This document shows positions 37,031 through 45,892 of a stretch of 64,000 nt of DNA, piece by piece; position 1 is the first letter of the stretch; every line of letters begins with the position of its first letter. Below the pieces are notes generated by a model. That model made no database searches and had not been told where the DNA came from. It saw only the letters and a program-made list of their open reading frames with translations. The stretch comes from Persephonella atlantica (GTDB lineage Bacteria; Aquificota; Aquificia; Aquificales; Hydrogenothermaceae). A program made the translations under genes and the position numbers. Location of the stretch: assembly GCF_016617615.1 (NCBI RefSeq), contig NZ_JAACYA010000002.1, forward strand, positions 248,001-312,000. The letters are read 5' to 3'.

Positions 37031-37882
37031 TCAAAGAGTACCTTCAGTGATGGTTTTTAGCCCTTCTAACCCTTTTAATGGGATGGAAATATGTCTGGTG
37101 GAAGGAACATCGTAATCTCTGGGATTAATCCTTATAAGTGTTCCGTGTAACCTGTCTGCAACCCTTTCAGAAAACATCCTCACTGTTGGAACAGCTTTTC
37201 CTGCTCCAATCTCTATAATAACAAGGTGGTATCCCATGTCGTCAATCCTTTCAAGCCATCTTTCCAGCCTGAACTCCTGTCCCGCTGTTCTGTGGGATAT
37301 CCATTCCCAGTCCCCAAACATAAGAATATTAGGCCTTGCTAAGGCCCCACAGTGTTTACACCTTGGAAGGGGTTCTTTTGCTTCAAACTTTTCCATGTCT
37401 ATATTAATCTCAACATCATCAGCTGGCCATATGTCGTCTGTGCAGGGTTTAATACACTGAAGGTGGTGTATAGAACCGTGAATCTCAACTATTTTCTTCT
37501 CGTCAAACCCTGCTTTCTGAAACTGTCCGTCAACATTTGAGGTAAAAACAAAGTATCCTCCTCTTTTACTTTCTCCTAACTTTTTCAGTATGTAAAATCC
37601 TTCATGGGGCTGTGTCTTTCTGTAGAGATTAAGTCTGTGCCCATAAAAAGCCCAGGCAAGTTTTGGGTTTTCATGAAACCACCTTGGATTTGCAAGTTCT
37701 TCAAATCTCAGACCAAGTTTTCTTGCAATGGGATACGCTCTCCAGAAACCTTCTGTTCCTCTGAAATCAGGCAGTCCGCTATCCACACCCATACCTGCCC
37801 CTGCTGTTATAAGAAGAGCATCAGCCTCTTTGATGACTTCTTTTGCTCTGTTAATCTGCTTGTCTATGTTGCCTGCCAACAC
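37031..37882 (-). CDS. SIR2-family NAD-dependent deacylase
   Basis: 283 residues. GAGMGVDSGLPDFRG is the NAD site, TSNVDGQF replaces the usual TQNID, EIHGSIHHLQC carries the catalytic His, and four cysteines (CIKPC and CKHCG) make the zinc site. An enzyme acting on acyl-lysine is therefore plausible. The GAG-to-DFR segment departs from the common GAGISAESGIPTFR, so it is a divergent branch. Start is a GTG. It ends the leftward rpmB-herA-nurA run. SIR2 proteins partner HerA in some defence systems, but those lack this zinc set-up, so I favour a deacylase. Confidence 0.85.
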   Translation of the reverse strand: MLAGNIDKQINRAKEVIKEADALLITAGAGMGVDSGLPDFRGTEGFWRAYPIARKLGLRFEELANPRWFHENPKLAWAFYGHRLNLYRKTQPHEGFYILKKLGESKRGGYFVFTSNVDGQFQKAGFDEKKIVEIHGSIHHLQCIKPCTDDIWPADDVEINIDMEKFEAKEPLPRCKHCGALARPNILMFGDWEWISHRTAGQEFRLERWLERIDDMGYHLVIIEIGAGKAVPTVRMFSERVADRLHGTLIRINPRDYDVPSTRHISIPLKGLEGLKTITEGTL

Positions 37883-37892
37883 CTCTTCACCT

Positions 37893-38633
37893 TCATAATA
37901 TTTTTGTCTTTAAGATTTCCCTTAATCTACTTACAATTACCCTCACAGCTTCTTCCATTATGAGCTTTCCATACTTCTCTTTTGCAAGCCATGGGGCAGA
38001 TTCCATCCTTCCATCTGGATATGCCTGTCTAAACTCGTCCCTTGATAGGGGAAAATATACCTGACTTCTATTTATCTTTTTCTTTTCTGATGGTTTATTC
38101 CTGAAAGCATCAGGCCTTAAAAATTTTGTTATTGAAACTTCTGACGGTGTTGCATGATAGCCGTTCTTATCTTCAAATATATCCCTTTCTATTTCCTGAA
38201 CTTCTGGGAGTAAAAACCACGATATAAGTTCCAACAATCCCGATTTTCCTTCAAACTTTATCTGATGAAATGCTGTCTTTATAGGCTCAATATTTCCACC
38301 ATGGCCATTAATGAAAATAATCCTTTTAAACCCATGCTCTAAAAATGAGTTTATTATGTCTTTGACAAACATAACCATCGTTTCTGGAGATAATGTAACT
38401 GTTCCTTTAAACCCCATGTGATGTTGAGACATTCCGTAGTTTATCGTTGGTGCAACAACAATGTCCATCCTTTTTCCCACTTCCCTTGCGATGGCTTCTG
38501 CTGTTATAAAGTCTGTTCCTAAAATTCCATAAGGACTGTGTTGTTCACAGGAGCCTATCGGAATAATAACTATATCTTTTTCAACCAGGTATGCCTCAAC
38601 CTCAACATAAGACATATTTTCCAGCAGCATCAC
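37893..38633 (-). CDS. Creatininase-family amidohydrolase
   Basis: 246 residues. The metal-binding set is seen in IPIGSCEQHSPYGILGTD, INGHGGN and GYHATPSEVS. The family includes creatinine amidohydrolase, FAPy hydrolases and MftE; the substrate is unknown here. The short length and lack of a folate gene nearby leave the choice open. It overlaps the HhH protein gene by four bases. Confidence 0.85.
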   Translation of the reverse strand: MMLLENMSYVEVEAYLVEKDIVIIPIGSCEQHSPYGILGTDFITAEAIAREVGKRMDIVVAPTINYGMSQHHMGFKGTVTLSPETMVMFVKDIINSFLEHGFKRIIFINGHGGNIEPIKTAFHQIKFEGKSGLLELISWFLLPEVQEIERDIFEDKNGYHATPSEVSITKFLRPDAFRNKPSEKKKINRSQVYFPLSRDEFRQAYPDGRMESAPWLAKEKYGKLIMEEAVRVIVSRLREILKTKIL

Positions 38634-38938
38634 TCCACCTTCAGAAAGTATTTAAACTTCTTATAGTATTTTACACCCTTTAACTGTTTTAGATTTTTTA
38701 TGCCATTATTTTTTTCCCTTATACTGATAATTCTTTCAGCTGTCTTTTCTCCCATGTAAGGAACTTTTTTAAGCTGCAGAACGTCTGCACTGTTTACGTT
38801 AATCTTCAAACTTTTGGGAGAACTGTAAGTATACACAAGCATAAATCCACTTGAGAAAAACATAGAGAAGAGAACAACAGCCGTAAAAAAAGATGTCTGC
38901 AGTTTTAAAAGGTTTTTATTCAAGCCCTTCTCTCCCAT
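38630..38938 (-). CDS. Membrane-anchored helix-hairpin-helix protein (ComEA-like)
   Basis: 102 residues. One membrane helix (about 15-38), then a ComEA-type HhH pair (KINVNSADVLQLKKVPYMGE, KTAERIISIRE). It would bind DNA outside the membrane or at its surface. It is shorter than ComEA, and no other competence genes are nearby. It overlaps nurA by 23 bases. Confidence 0.82.
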   Translation of the reverse strand: MGEKGLNKNLLKLQTSFFTAVVLFSMFFSSGFMLVYTYSSPKSLKINVNSADVLQLKKVPYMGEKTAERIISIREKNNGIKNLKQLKGVKYYKKFKYFLKVE

Positions 38939-40073
38939 GAATTTCGTTCTGGAGACCTAAAAGATTTTCTATCATCTCCATATCTCTTCTGGTAATTCTC
39001 ACCTCATAATCTGCCTTTCTCAGAGGAAATGGATATCCTGAAACAGAGAAGTTAGAAAGTATATCCAATACATATTCAGGGGTTATTCCTTCAAGGTCTG
39101 GATTTTCGTAATACTCAATAAGTGATATGGTTCTTCCCCTATCATACTTTCCATAAAAGTATCTGATACTAACATCCCTGAGCTGATACGCTATATTTTC
39201 TTCAATATACTCAAAAATCTGAGAAAACTCCCACTTTATCTCATCAAGATTTACATAAGTCTGTGGCAATGTGTATCCATTATCTTTCACAAACTGATGA
39301 AGTACTCTTATGTCTGGAATGGATTTCTTAAAAATGTCTGTGGAGTGGGATGTCTTTGCAACACCTATAACAACAGGCTTAAATTCAAGTCCATAAAACA
39401 GTTTATGAAGAAGAAGAAGATACTCAAAGTATGCAAGCTTTGACAGTGTTGCCTCAACGATGTCCCTTCTTAACCCCTTTTCTCCAAATTCTTTAAACAG
39501 TTTTGCTGTAACCTTTTCTTTTATCTCCTTTGAAAAAGCTACTATATCTTCTTCTAAAAGCATGTCTTTCACGGCAGGTATAAACTCTCCTGCTATGGAG
39601 GCAATCTTACCTTCAAACTCCTCAGAACAGAACCAGTCTGTTTTGGGAAAAACTGTTATGAACCTGCTTGAGAGTGTTCCATCTATCAGTAATACTTTAG
39701 GTTTTTCTCTTTCAGCCAGCTTTATAAGAGCTTTCATCTCACACAGAAACATCAGCATTCTGAGATACTGGTCAATCAGCTCTGTTTTTTTAATAACAGA
39801 CAGATTTATATCTCCTGTAACCTCTTCTGCTGGTGTGCTTCCATTTTTCAGTCCAACGGCATAACCTGAAACAGAGTAAAGGTAAAAACCAAGGTAATGT
39901 TTTTTGTTAAATGAGCCGTCAGCTGCAACTGCAAACCTATCTACTGGAGCAGGTACGTAATTTTTCCATTTAGACAGAACTTCTTCCCTTTTTATCTCCT
40001 CATTTAGAGAAAATGCAAGCTGGGACAGCTCACTTTTTAAGCTGTATGTTTTTTTCAGCAGTTCAGGACGCAT
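38916..40073 (-). CDS. nurA: NurA-domain nuclease
   Basis: 385 residues. The RNase H-like fold of NurA is marked by Asp52 (VAADGSF), Asp131 (VLLIDGTLSS) and the C-terminal GVAKTSHSTDIF. NurA is a 5'-3' nuclease that works with the HerA translocase in DNA-end resection. A HerA homologue is encoded three genes upstream on the same strand. The gene overlaps that of the HhH protein. Confidence 0.82.
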   Translation of the reverse strand: MRPELLKKTYSLKSELSQLAFSLNEEIKREEVLSKWKNYVPAPVDRFAVAADGSFNKKHYLGFYLYSVSGYAVGLKNGSTPAEEVTGDINLSVIKKTELIDQYLRMLMFLCEMKALIKLAEREKPKVLLIDGTLSSRFITVFPKTDWFCSEEFEGKIASIAGEFIPAVKDMLLEEDIVAFSKEIKEKVTAKLFKEFGEKGLRRDIVEATLSKLAYFEYLLLLHKLFYGLEFKPVVIGVAKTSHSTDIFKKSIPDIRVLHQFVKDNGYTLPQTYVNLDEIKWEFSQIFEYIEENIAYQLRDVSIRYFYGKYDRGRTISLIEYYENPDLEGITPEYVLDILSNFSVSGYPFPLRKADYEVRITRRDMEMIENLLGLQNEIHGREGLE

Positions 40074-40098
40074 CTTTTAGTCCTTTTTGTATATTTTA

Positions 40099-40572
40099 TC
40101 AGACATTAATAGGATAATCCCTGTTAGGAATCCAGACTTCCCTGAAAAATTTCTGCTCGTCTTTTAGATAACTTTCAGGTGTATTTTTAATTATCTCTCT
40201 TGCCCACTCTTCTATCTTTTCTCCCCCTTCCTCTCCAAATCTCCAGAACACACTTTTCTTATAATCCTCAGAGGTTTCTATCTTTCCTGCAACATATGGA
40301 TGTCCTTTGTAAGAGGCAAGTTTAAACAGTTTATATTTTTCCCAGTCTAAATGTTTAATCTCTTTTCTTTTTTTCCTCTCTTCCACCTCCCTGTACCTCT
40401 TCTCAGAATGGGCAAGCCTTTTGAATATTGCATACTTTAAGGCTTCTGCAATTCCAATGGCTTCTGCTTCTTCTTCCGGATAGCCTAACTTTATGGCTCT
40501 GAATTTCTGGAGGGCTGCCATTTTAGGAAATCTGTTTACTAACATTCTGGCTCTCTTTCTGGGTTTTTTCAT
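40099..40572 (-). CDS. Basic protein of unknown function overlapping obg
   Basis: About 157 residues from the ATG at 40572 or 148 from 40545; neither has a strong ribosome binding site, though GAGAG precedes the second. N-terminal half is helical and very basic (KYAIFKRLAHSEKRYREVEERKKRK), suggesting RNA binding. It overlaps the obg end by 50 (or 23) bases. No family recognised. It lies between obg and nurA. Confidence 0.65.
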   Translation of the reverse strand: MKKPRKRARMLVNRFPKMAALQKFRAIKLGYPEEEAEAIGIAEALKYAIFKRLAHSEKRYREVEERKKRKEIKHLDWEKYKLFKLASYKGHPYVAGKIETSEDYKKSVFWRFGEEGGEKIEEWAREIIKNTPESYLKDEQKFFREVWIPNRDYPINV

Positions 40573-41560
40573 ACAAGGATATTATCTCTTTTTTTAGGGT
40601 GTCAATTCCTTCTAATGTGGCAAGTGATACAGGAACAAACCTGAATCCCTTTTCTTCAAAATACTTCTTCAGCCCTTCTATCTTTTTCCTGTCTGACAGA
40701 AGGTCTATCTTGTTTCCTACAACAAGCTGGGGTTTTTCTAAAAGCTGTGGTGAATATTTCCCCATCTCTTCATTTATTATGTTAAATGCTTCAACTGGCT
40801 CTCTTTCTGCAAAATCTGATATGTCTATCATATGTATCAGAGCTTTTGTTCTTTCTATATGTCTGAGGAATTCATGACCTAAGCCCTGTCCCCGTGATGC
40901 TCCTTCAATAAGTCCGGGAATGTCAGCTAAAACCACAGACCTTCCGTAATCTATCTTCATAACCCCAAGGACAGGGGCAAGTGTTGTGAAAGGATAGTCT
41001 GCAATCTTTGGCTTTGCATTTGAAAGAACAGATATAAGTGTTGACTTTCCTGCATTAGGGAATCCTACAATTCCAATGTCAGCTATCAGTTTCAGCTCAA
41101 GTTCTATCCATCTCTCCTCACCCTTTTCCCCTTCTTCTGCATAATCTGGCGTCTGGTTTGTTGATGTTTTGAAGGAAGCATTACCTTTTCCTCCTCTTCC
41201 CCCCTTTGCAACAATAACCTTCTGTCCTTCTTCTTTCAGGTCTGCTATGATTTGTCCTGTCTGGGCATCAGTAACAACCGTTCCAACAGGAACTTTTATG
41301 ATAAGGTCTTCTCCTTTTTTTCCGTGTTTGTTGTTTCCAGAGCCGTGCTGTCCCCTTTCTGCTTTAAAATGTATTTTGTGCTTAAAGTCCAGCAGTGTTC
41401 TAATTCTGCTGTCTGCAATCAAAACAACGTCTCCACCTTTCCCTCCGTTTCCACCTGCAGGACCACCCATAGGAACAAACTTCTCCCTTCTGAATGCAAC
41501 AACTCCATTTCCGCCATCTCCGCCTTTTACAAAGATTTTTGCCTTGTCTACAAACTTCAT
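40523..41560 (-). CDS. obg: GTPase Obg/CgtA
   Basis: About 345 residues from the ATG at 41560, after AAAGGTGAGG. The Gly-rich Obg fold (GGDGGNGVVAFRREKFVPMGG), G1 GFPNAGKST, G3 DIPGLIEGAS and NKID (as VVGNKIDLL) are seen. It acts in ribosome assembly. Upstream in the run lies rpmB; rplU and rpmA are not in the window. Confidence 0.95.
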   Translation of the reverse strand: MKFVDKAKIFVKGGDGGNGVVAFRREKFVPMGGPAGGNGGKGGDVVLIADSRIRTLLDFKHKIHFKAERGQHGSGNNKHGKKGEDLIIKVPVGTVVTDAQTGQIIADLKEEGQKVIVAKGGRGGKGNASFKTSTNQTPDYAEEGEKGEERWIELELKLIADIGIVGFPNAGKSTLISVLSNAKPKIADYPFTTLAPVLGVMKIDYGRSVVLADIPGLIEGASRGQGLGHEFLRHIERTKALIHMIDISDFAEREPVEAFNIINEEMGKYSPQLLEKPQLVVGNKIDLLSDRKKIEGLKKYFEEKGFRFVPVSLATLEGIDTLKKEIISLYEKTQKESQNVSKQIS

Positions 41561-41615
41561 AATCCTCACCTTTCTTTTTTGGGGATAATTTATTTCTGAA
41601 AATAGGGTTTTCCAG

Positions 41616-43556
41616 TTATCCTAACTTTATTTCTGTAAGTATCCCAAAGGGGACAGCCAGTCCTGTTATAAAACCATTACCCGGCTTTAAAAACGGAAGA
41701 ATGTTAAATATGTCTTCTTTTGAGTATTCAAAAAAGACAGAAACAGCCTCAAGGTCGTTCCTGTTAATCAGTTTAAAAACTGCCTGTGTGTTCAGCTGAG
41801 AGAGGACATACTTACTGATGTTTGCAGGTCTCTGTGTTATTGCTATCAATCCTAAATTAAACTTCCTTCCTTCTGTGGCTATCTTCCTTGCCATAACGTA
41901 AGCAATGTTAGAAGAACCTGCCTGAATTTCTCCAAACCCTTTTTCTGGGGCAAAGTTCTGTGCTTCCTCTAAAATAATAACCCTTTTACCTTCTTCTAAT
42001 TTTGAAATTCTAAAAATCTCCTTCATCAAGATGCCAGCGATATTTACCCTTGTTATTGGGTCTTCAATCCTGTGAAAGTCGTATATAACAACGTTTTCCT
42101 TTGATTCAAGACTTTTCTTTATATCTTTCACAACTTCTGGATGTTTTTTCAGTGCATCTTCTGTGTAATCCTTCTTCAGCATATCAAGGAATGTCTGTAG
42201 CTCTTCTCTCAGCTCTCCTTTTAAATCTGTAAGGCTGATAGACTCAATCAGCATATCCTCAAGGGATTTTTCGTTAAATCCTATTATCTCAAGGTCAGGT
42301 TTAAGATGCCTTCTAAAGTAAGAGGCAATCCTTTTCTCCTCAGATGACTTTTCCTGAAAAAATACACCGTACTGTCTGAACAGCTCTTTTATGTTGTCAA
42401 AACTTACAGGAAATAGCAGTGGGGGAAAAATCAGTTTAAAAGATTTAGAAACAGATTTTTCATACTCGTTGTAAAGGTCAAATATGTAAACCTTTACATC
42501 TTTTGATTTTAAGTTTTCCATTATTCTTCTGACGAATGTTGTTTTTCCTGAACCGGTTGTTCCTAAAACGGCCATATGCATGCTGTAAATCTTTTCAAGG
42601 TCTACGTATGCATTAAGATTTGTGTTGAACAGTTTTCCAAAAGAAACAGGTTCTCCCATCGGATATCCTGCGTGGTTTATCTTCATAATGCTTTGTATCT
42701 CTTTCTCTGTTTTAAGGGAGTATACGAGGGCTCCAGCAGTAGGCGGAACCATCGGTGTTTTCAATACACTTTCCCCATGGGATACTTCAGGATTAAAGTA
42801 AGCTAATATCTCTAACTGCCCTACCTTTATACTGCTTTCTTTCTCATTCAGATAAGAGAGGGTTAAAGCCTTTTTATACAGGGGGTCTTTCTCTGTCAGT
42901 AATATCTTCAGCTTTTCTACTTCTGAAAAAACAGACCTTTCAATAGTGCTTAAAAATGTTGAAAATAAAGAGCTGTTTATATCTTTTATGACAGCAATTC
43001 TTCCAAGGAGAAAACCTGAATCTCCTGCAGGAATTTTCAGATACGTCTGCTGGGGCACTTCCTGAAAGAGCAAAATCTCGGCTGTTATTGAGCTTACAGA
43101 GTTCAGAACAATTCCAACAATCTCTTCAGACAGATTTACAGATTTTTCCTTTATACTTTCAAACTGGGAAATTAGCTTCTGAATCTGCTTTTTATCCTCT
43201 ATAAAAACAGCAGTTTCAATGTTTCCATCCTGATAAAGCCCTGATTTTGTGATGTTTGCAGAGCCTACGACCGCCTTTTTGTTATCTATGATAACAAACT
43301 TTGAGTGGATGTCTGGATTGAGGAATATTTTTCCTTTTAACTGCTGAATTGTGCGAAGAACATCCGGGTCTGTTATTAAAAAATCTTCAAGCTCAGAGTC
43401 CCTTACAATGACCTCTAAATTTACATTTTTTTCTGGAAGTAACTCCTTGAAAACTTCAGATTTAATCCACGGAGAGGATATTTTTATACTGTTTTGTGCC
43501 TGGGAAAAGAGATTTTTTAGAAATGGGAGTATCTCCTCTTTTGAAAGGAGTTTCAT
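41616..43556 (-). CDS. herA: HerA-type DNA translocase with N-terminal PLD nuclease domain
   Basis: 646 residues. An N-terminal phospholipase-D-type domain has the single HKD motif His84, Lys86, Asp91 and GSAN at 98-101 (HSKFVIIDNKKAVVGSANIT). Then comes a HAS-barrel region and the HerA/FtsK ATPase: Walker A TTGSGKT (332-339), Walker B RVIILEE (525-531) and the HerA segment RKIATEGRKFNLGLIAITQRP split across 557-577. PLD-HerA fusions are known from HerA surveys. With NurA four genes away, the pair likely resects or processes DNA ends; alternatively it is a defence module. Confidence 0.88.
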   Translation of the reverse strand: MKLLSKEEILPFLKNLFSQAQNSIKISSPWIKSEVFKELLPEKNVNLEVIVRDSELEDFLITDPDVLRTIQQLKGKIFLNPDIHSKFVIIDNKKAVVGSANITKSGLYQDGNIETAVFIEDKKQIQKLISQFESIKEKSVNLSEEIVGIVLNSVSSITAEILLFQEVPQQTYLKIPAGDSGFLLGRIAVIKDINSSLFSTFLSTIERSVFSEVEKLKILLTEKDPLYKKALTLSYLNEKESSIKVGQLEILAYFNPEVSHGESVLKTPMVPPTAGALVYSLKTEKEIQSIMKINHAGYPMGEPVSFGKLFNTNLNAYVDLEKIYSMHMAVLGTTGSGKTTFVRRIMENLKSKDVKVYIFDLYNEYEKSVSKSFKLIFPPLLFPVSFDNIKELFRQYGVFFQEKSSEEKRIASYFRRHLKPDLEIIGFNEKSLEDMLIESISLTDLKGELREELQTFLDMLKKDYTEDALKKHPEVVKDIKKSLESKENVVIYDFHRIEDPITRVNIAGILMKEIFRISKLEEGKRVIILEEAQNFAPEKGFGEIQAGSSNIAYVMARKIATEGRKFNLGLIAITQRPANISKYVLSQLNTQAVFKLINRNDLEAVSVFFEYSKEDIFNILPFLKPGNGFITGLAVPFGILTEIKLG

Positions 43557-43608
43557 CAGTTCCTCGTTTTTTTATAAAGATAAAGAGAGAAGAAAGGTAT
43601 GACAAGAA

Positions 43609-43636
43609 GTCAGACAGGAAAAAACTCCTATCTGAC
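43609..43636. other. Hairpin at the rpmB stop codon
   Basis: GTCAGA-c-AGGA and TCCT-a-TCTGAC form an 11-bp stem with one mismatch across the rpmB stop (43628-43630). A T-run occurs only on the plus strand, where no gene ends, so on the minus strand it is a stem without terminator character; it may be an attenuator between rpmB and herA. Confidence 0.35.
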
Positions 43637-43822
43637 CGCTTTTTTCACCTTACCTGCTTTCAGACATTTTGCACACACATATATTCTTTTTGTTGAACCG
43701 TCAGGCATAACTGCCTTTACCCTCTGTAGGTTAGGTCTCCATACCCTTTTTGACGTGGTTGCAGAGTGGGCAACCCTGTTGCCGTGAGCTGTTTTCTTAC
43801 CGCATATCTGACAGACTGCCAT
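43628..43822 (-). CDS. rpmB: Ribosomal protein L28
   Basis: 64 residues. CQICGKKTAHGNRVAHS with CxxC and a second pair in YVCAKCLKAGKVKKAV gives the zinc-binding (C+) form. Starts ATG after a short leader. It heads the leftward run that includes herA, obg, nurA and sir2. Confidence 0.95.
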   Translation of the reverse strand: MAVCQICGKKTAHGNRVAHSATTSKRVWRPNLQRVKAVMPDGSTKRIYVCAKCLKAGKVKKAVR

Positions 43823-43870
43823 TTTCTTCCTCCACTTTTGATTAACGAAATAAATAATATATCACAAATG

Positions 43871-45277
43871 CTAATCAATATCCATCTTACCGGGATTTAT
43901 AAGATTCTTCGGGTCAAAAACCCTTTTTATACCTTTCATTATCTCCATCTCTGCAGGTCTGAACTGTTTTTTCATAAAGGGAGCCTTTGTTATTCCAACA
44001 CCGTGCTCACCTGTGATAGAACCTCCATAAGACAGTGCAAGTTCAAAAACCTCTTCAACAGCCTTCTCTGTTCTTTTTAGCTCATCCTCATCTCTGCCGT
44101 CAATCATAAAGTTTGCGTGGACATTTCCATCTCCAATATGCCCAAAGTTTACCATCTTCAGGTTGTACTTTTTTCCTATCTCTCTCAGTTTTGGCAGTGC
44201 TTCAGGAAGATAACTTCGTGGAAAAACAATGTCTTCGTTAATCTTTACTCTACCAAGTTTTGAAACTGCCGGAGAAAGTGCCCTTCTTGCCTCCCACAGT
44301 TTTTCCGCTTCTTTTTGGTTTCTTGCTATGCTGACCTTTGCTCCGTTTCTTTCACATATCCTTGCCACCTCTGTAATCTGCTCGTCAATAGCCAGCGGAT
44401 GACCGTCAACCTCTATGAGCAATAAAACTTCTGCGTCCCTTGGAAGTCCAAAATGTCCAAAGTCCTCAACAGCATTGATAGCCAACTTATCCATAAACTC
44501 AAGGGCTGAAGGCTGTATTCCAGCTTTGAATATATCTTTCACAGTCTTCCCTACAGATGCTATATCAGAAAATATTGCCATTGCTGTCTTTGCAGATTGA
44601 GGTTTAGGTATCAGTTTCACTGTTATCTCTGTAAACAGTCCAAGGGTTCCTTCACTGCCTATAAACAGCCGAGTAAGGTCGTATCCAGCAACATCTTTCA
44701 GTGTTGGTTTGCCTGTATGTATTATCTCTCCTGTGTGCACGACAGTATTCAGCTCCATTATGTATTCCCTTGTAACCCCGTATTTGACACATCTGGGACC
44801 ACCTGCATTTTCAGCAACATTCCCTCCAATTGTGCAGTACTTGTAGCTTGCAGGGTCTGGTGGGTAAAACAGTCCAACCTTTTCAACAGCTTTCTGAAGT
44901 CTGTATGTGATAACCCCCGGCTGAACTCTTGCTATGGCGTTGTCCTCATCTATCTCTAAAATCCTGTCCATCTTTTCAAAGGAAACAACCACTCCTCCTT
45001 TAACAGGCAGTGCTCCGCCTGTATAACCAGAACCAGCTCCCCTTGGAGTTACAGGAATACCTTCCTCATAACATATCTGAACTATTTTTTGAACCTGCTC
45101 CTGATTTTCAGGTATAGCAACAAGCTCAGGGAGCATCTTTATTCTCGTTGCATCGTAAGAATACAGAAGCCTGTCCATACTGTCGTCAAGACAGTTTTCC
45201 TCTCCTAATATCTCTTTCAGTGCTCTTTTAACTCTATCTGGAACTTTTATCACCTCTTTCTGTTTTATCTCAAACAT
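43871..45277 (-). CDS. glcD: FAD-linked oxidase, GlcD/D-lactate dehydrogenase type
   Basis: 468 residues. FAD_binding_4 domain (VTPRGAGSGYTGGALPVKGG, CTIGGNVAENAGGPR) and the C-terminal FAD-linked oxidase domain with GHIGDGNVH. It oxidises a 2-hydroxy acid such as glycolate or D-lactate. The FeS subunit GlcF is not adjacent, so electrons may go elsewhere. It has its own leader, upstream of the 204-base gap. Confidence 0.9.
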   Translation of the reverse strand: MFEIKQKEVIKVPDRVKRALKEILGEENCLDDSMDRLLYSYDATRIKMLPELVAIPENQEQVQKIVQICYEEGIPVTPRGAGSGYTGGALPVKGGVVVSFEKMDRILEIDEDNAIARVQPGVITYRLQKAVEKVGLFYPPDPASYKYCTIGGNVAENAGGPRCVKYGVTREYIMELNTVVHTGEIIHTGKPTLKDVAGYDLTRLFIGSEGTLGLFTEITVKLIPKPQSAKTAMAIFSDIASVGKTVKDIFKAGIQPSALEFMDKLAINAVEDFGHFGLPRDAEVLLLIEVDGHPLAIDEQITEVARICERNGAKVSIARNQKEAEKLWEARRALSPAVSKLGRVKINEDIVFPRSYLPEALPKLREIGKKYNLKMVNFGHIGDGNVHANFMIDGRDEDELKRTEKAVEEVFELALSYGGSITGEHGVGITKAPFMKKQFRPAEMEIMKGIKRVFDPKNLINPGKMDID

Positions 45278-45331
45278 CTCTATCTCCTTTTTATTTTAGA
45301 TAATAACTAAAATATACAACCAGTGGAATGA

Positions 45332-45370
45332 TATCAATCACTATTGATACTGTAAAGAGAGATATTGATA
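45332..45370. promoter_or_regulatory. ATTGATA repeats in the glcD-rhodanese gap, possible operator
   Basis: TATCAAT-CACT-ATTGATA is a perfect 7-bp inverted repeat (45332-45349), and a third ATTGATA follows at 45364-45370, exactly 21 bases (two helical turns) from the second. The gap lies between divergent genes. Three copies with helical phasing suggest a regulator site. No regulator can be named. Confidence 0.4.
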
Positions 45371-45430
45371 TTTTCAATTAAAAATGCCAGTTAGAAAATG
45401 CTAACTTTATTAGATAAATCATATGGAAAT

Positions 45431-45458
45431 TTGTAAAAATATTATATCTTTATATAAA
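45431..45458 (+). promoter_or_regulatory. Possible promoter for the rhodanese gene
   Basis: TTGTAA (45431-45436) and TATAAA (45453-45458) are 16 bases apart, and a start near 45465 would give a 17-base leader with GGAGG (45470-45474). The region is AT-rich, so chance matches are likely. Confidence 0.35.
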
Positions 45459-45481
45459 AATAATATAATGGAGGAAAAAAG

Positions 45482-45832
45482 TTGTTTTTAGACAGGGATA
45501 CATACCAGAAAATACATATATCTGTACAGGAACTTAAAGAAAAGATAGACAGTAATGAAGATTTTATACTTCTTGACGTTAGAGAACCTCAGGAGTATGA
45601 GTTTTCAAGAATCAGAGAAAAAGAAGCTATGCTTGTCCCTCTGATGAAACTGCCGTCTGTCATCGGAAAACTACCAAAGGATAAGCCTATATACGTTATA
45701 TGCAGGAGTGGAAACAGAAGTCTTCAGGCGACTCTGTGGCTTATGCAACATGGTTATGAAAATGTAAAAAACGTTGAAGGGGGAATTCTTGCCTGGAGTG
45801 ATTACATAGACCCAACAGTAAGAAAGTATTAA
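45482..45832 (+). CDS. Rhodanese-like sulfurtransferase
   Basis: 116 residues from the TTG at 45482, seven bases after GGAGG. Single rhodanese domain: ILLDVREPQEYEF and the active loop VICRSGNRSLQA with the catalytic Cys. It moves sulfane sulfur, probably in the cytoplasm as there is no signal peptide. A link to the sulfur block at the left end is inference. Confidence 0.9.
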   Translation: MFLDRDTYQKIHISVQELKEKIDSNEDFILLDVREPQEYEFSRIREKEAMLVPLMKLPSVIGKLPKDKPIYVICRSGNRSLQATLWLMQHGYENVKNVEGGILAWSDYIDPTVRKY

Positions 45833-45874
45833 AAATCCCCCTCCCTCCTTTCCTTCCAAGCCGTTTCCTCCCTC

Positions 45875-45892
45875 ACCTCCATATATGGAGGT
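45875..45892. other. 18-bp perfect palindrome between convergent genes
   Basis: ACCTCCATATATGGAGGT is a perfect palindrome (45875-45892) ending just before the nadA stop. A pyrimidine-rich tract (45838-45880) precedes it. It could form a 7-bp stem with a TATA loop, acting as a terminator for either gene, or a dimer binding site. No T-run follows. Confidence 0.4.

Noticed and set aside
37017..37032. GAAAAAAATTTTTTTC palindrome beside the SIR2 stop
   Set aside because: An A7T7 tract is likely by chance in such AT-rich DNA; no GC stem to act as a terminator.
37031..37882. SIR2 as an effector of a HerA-SIR2 defence pair
   Set aside because: It has zinc cysteines and deacylase motifs and is not directly next to herA. 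I keep it only as a possibility in the cluster finding.
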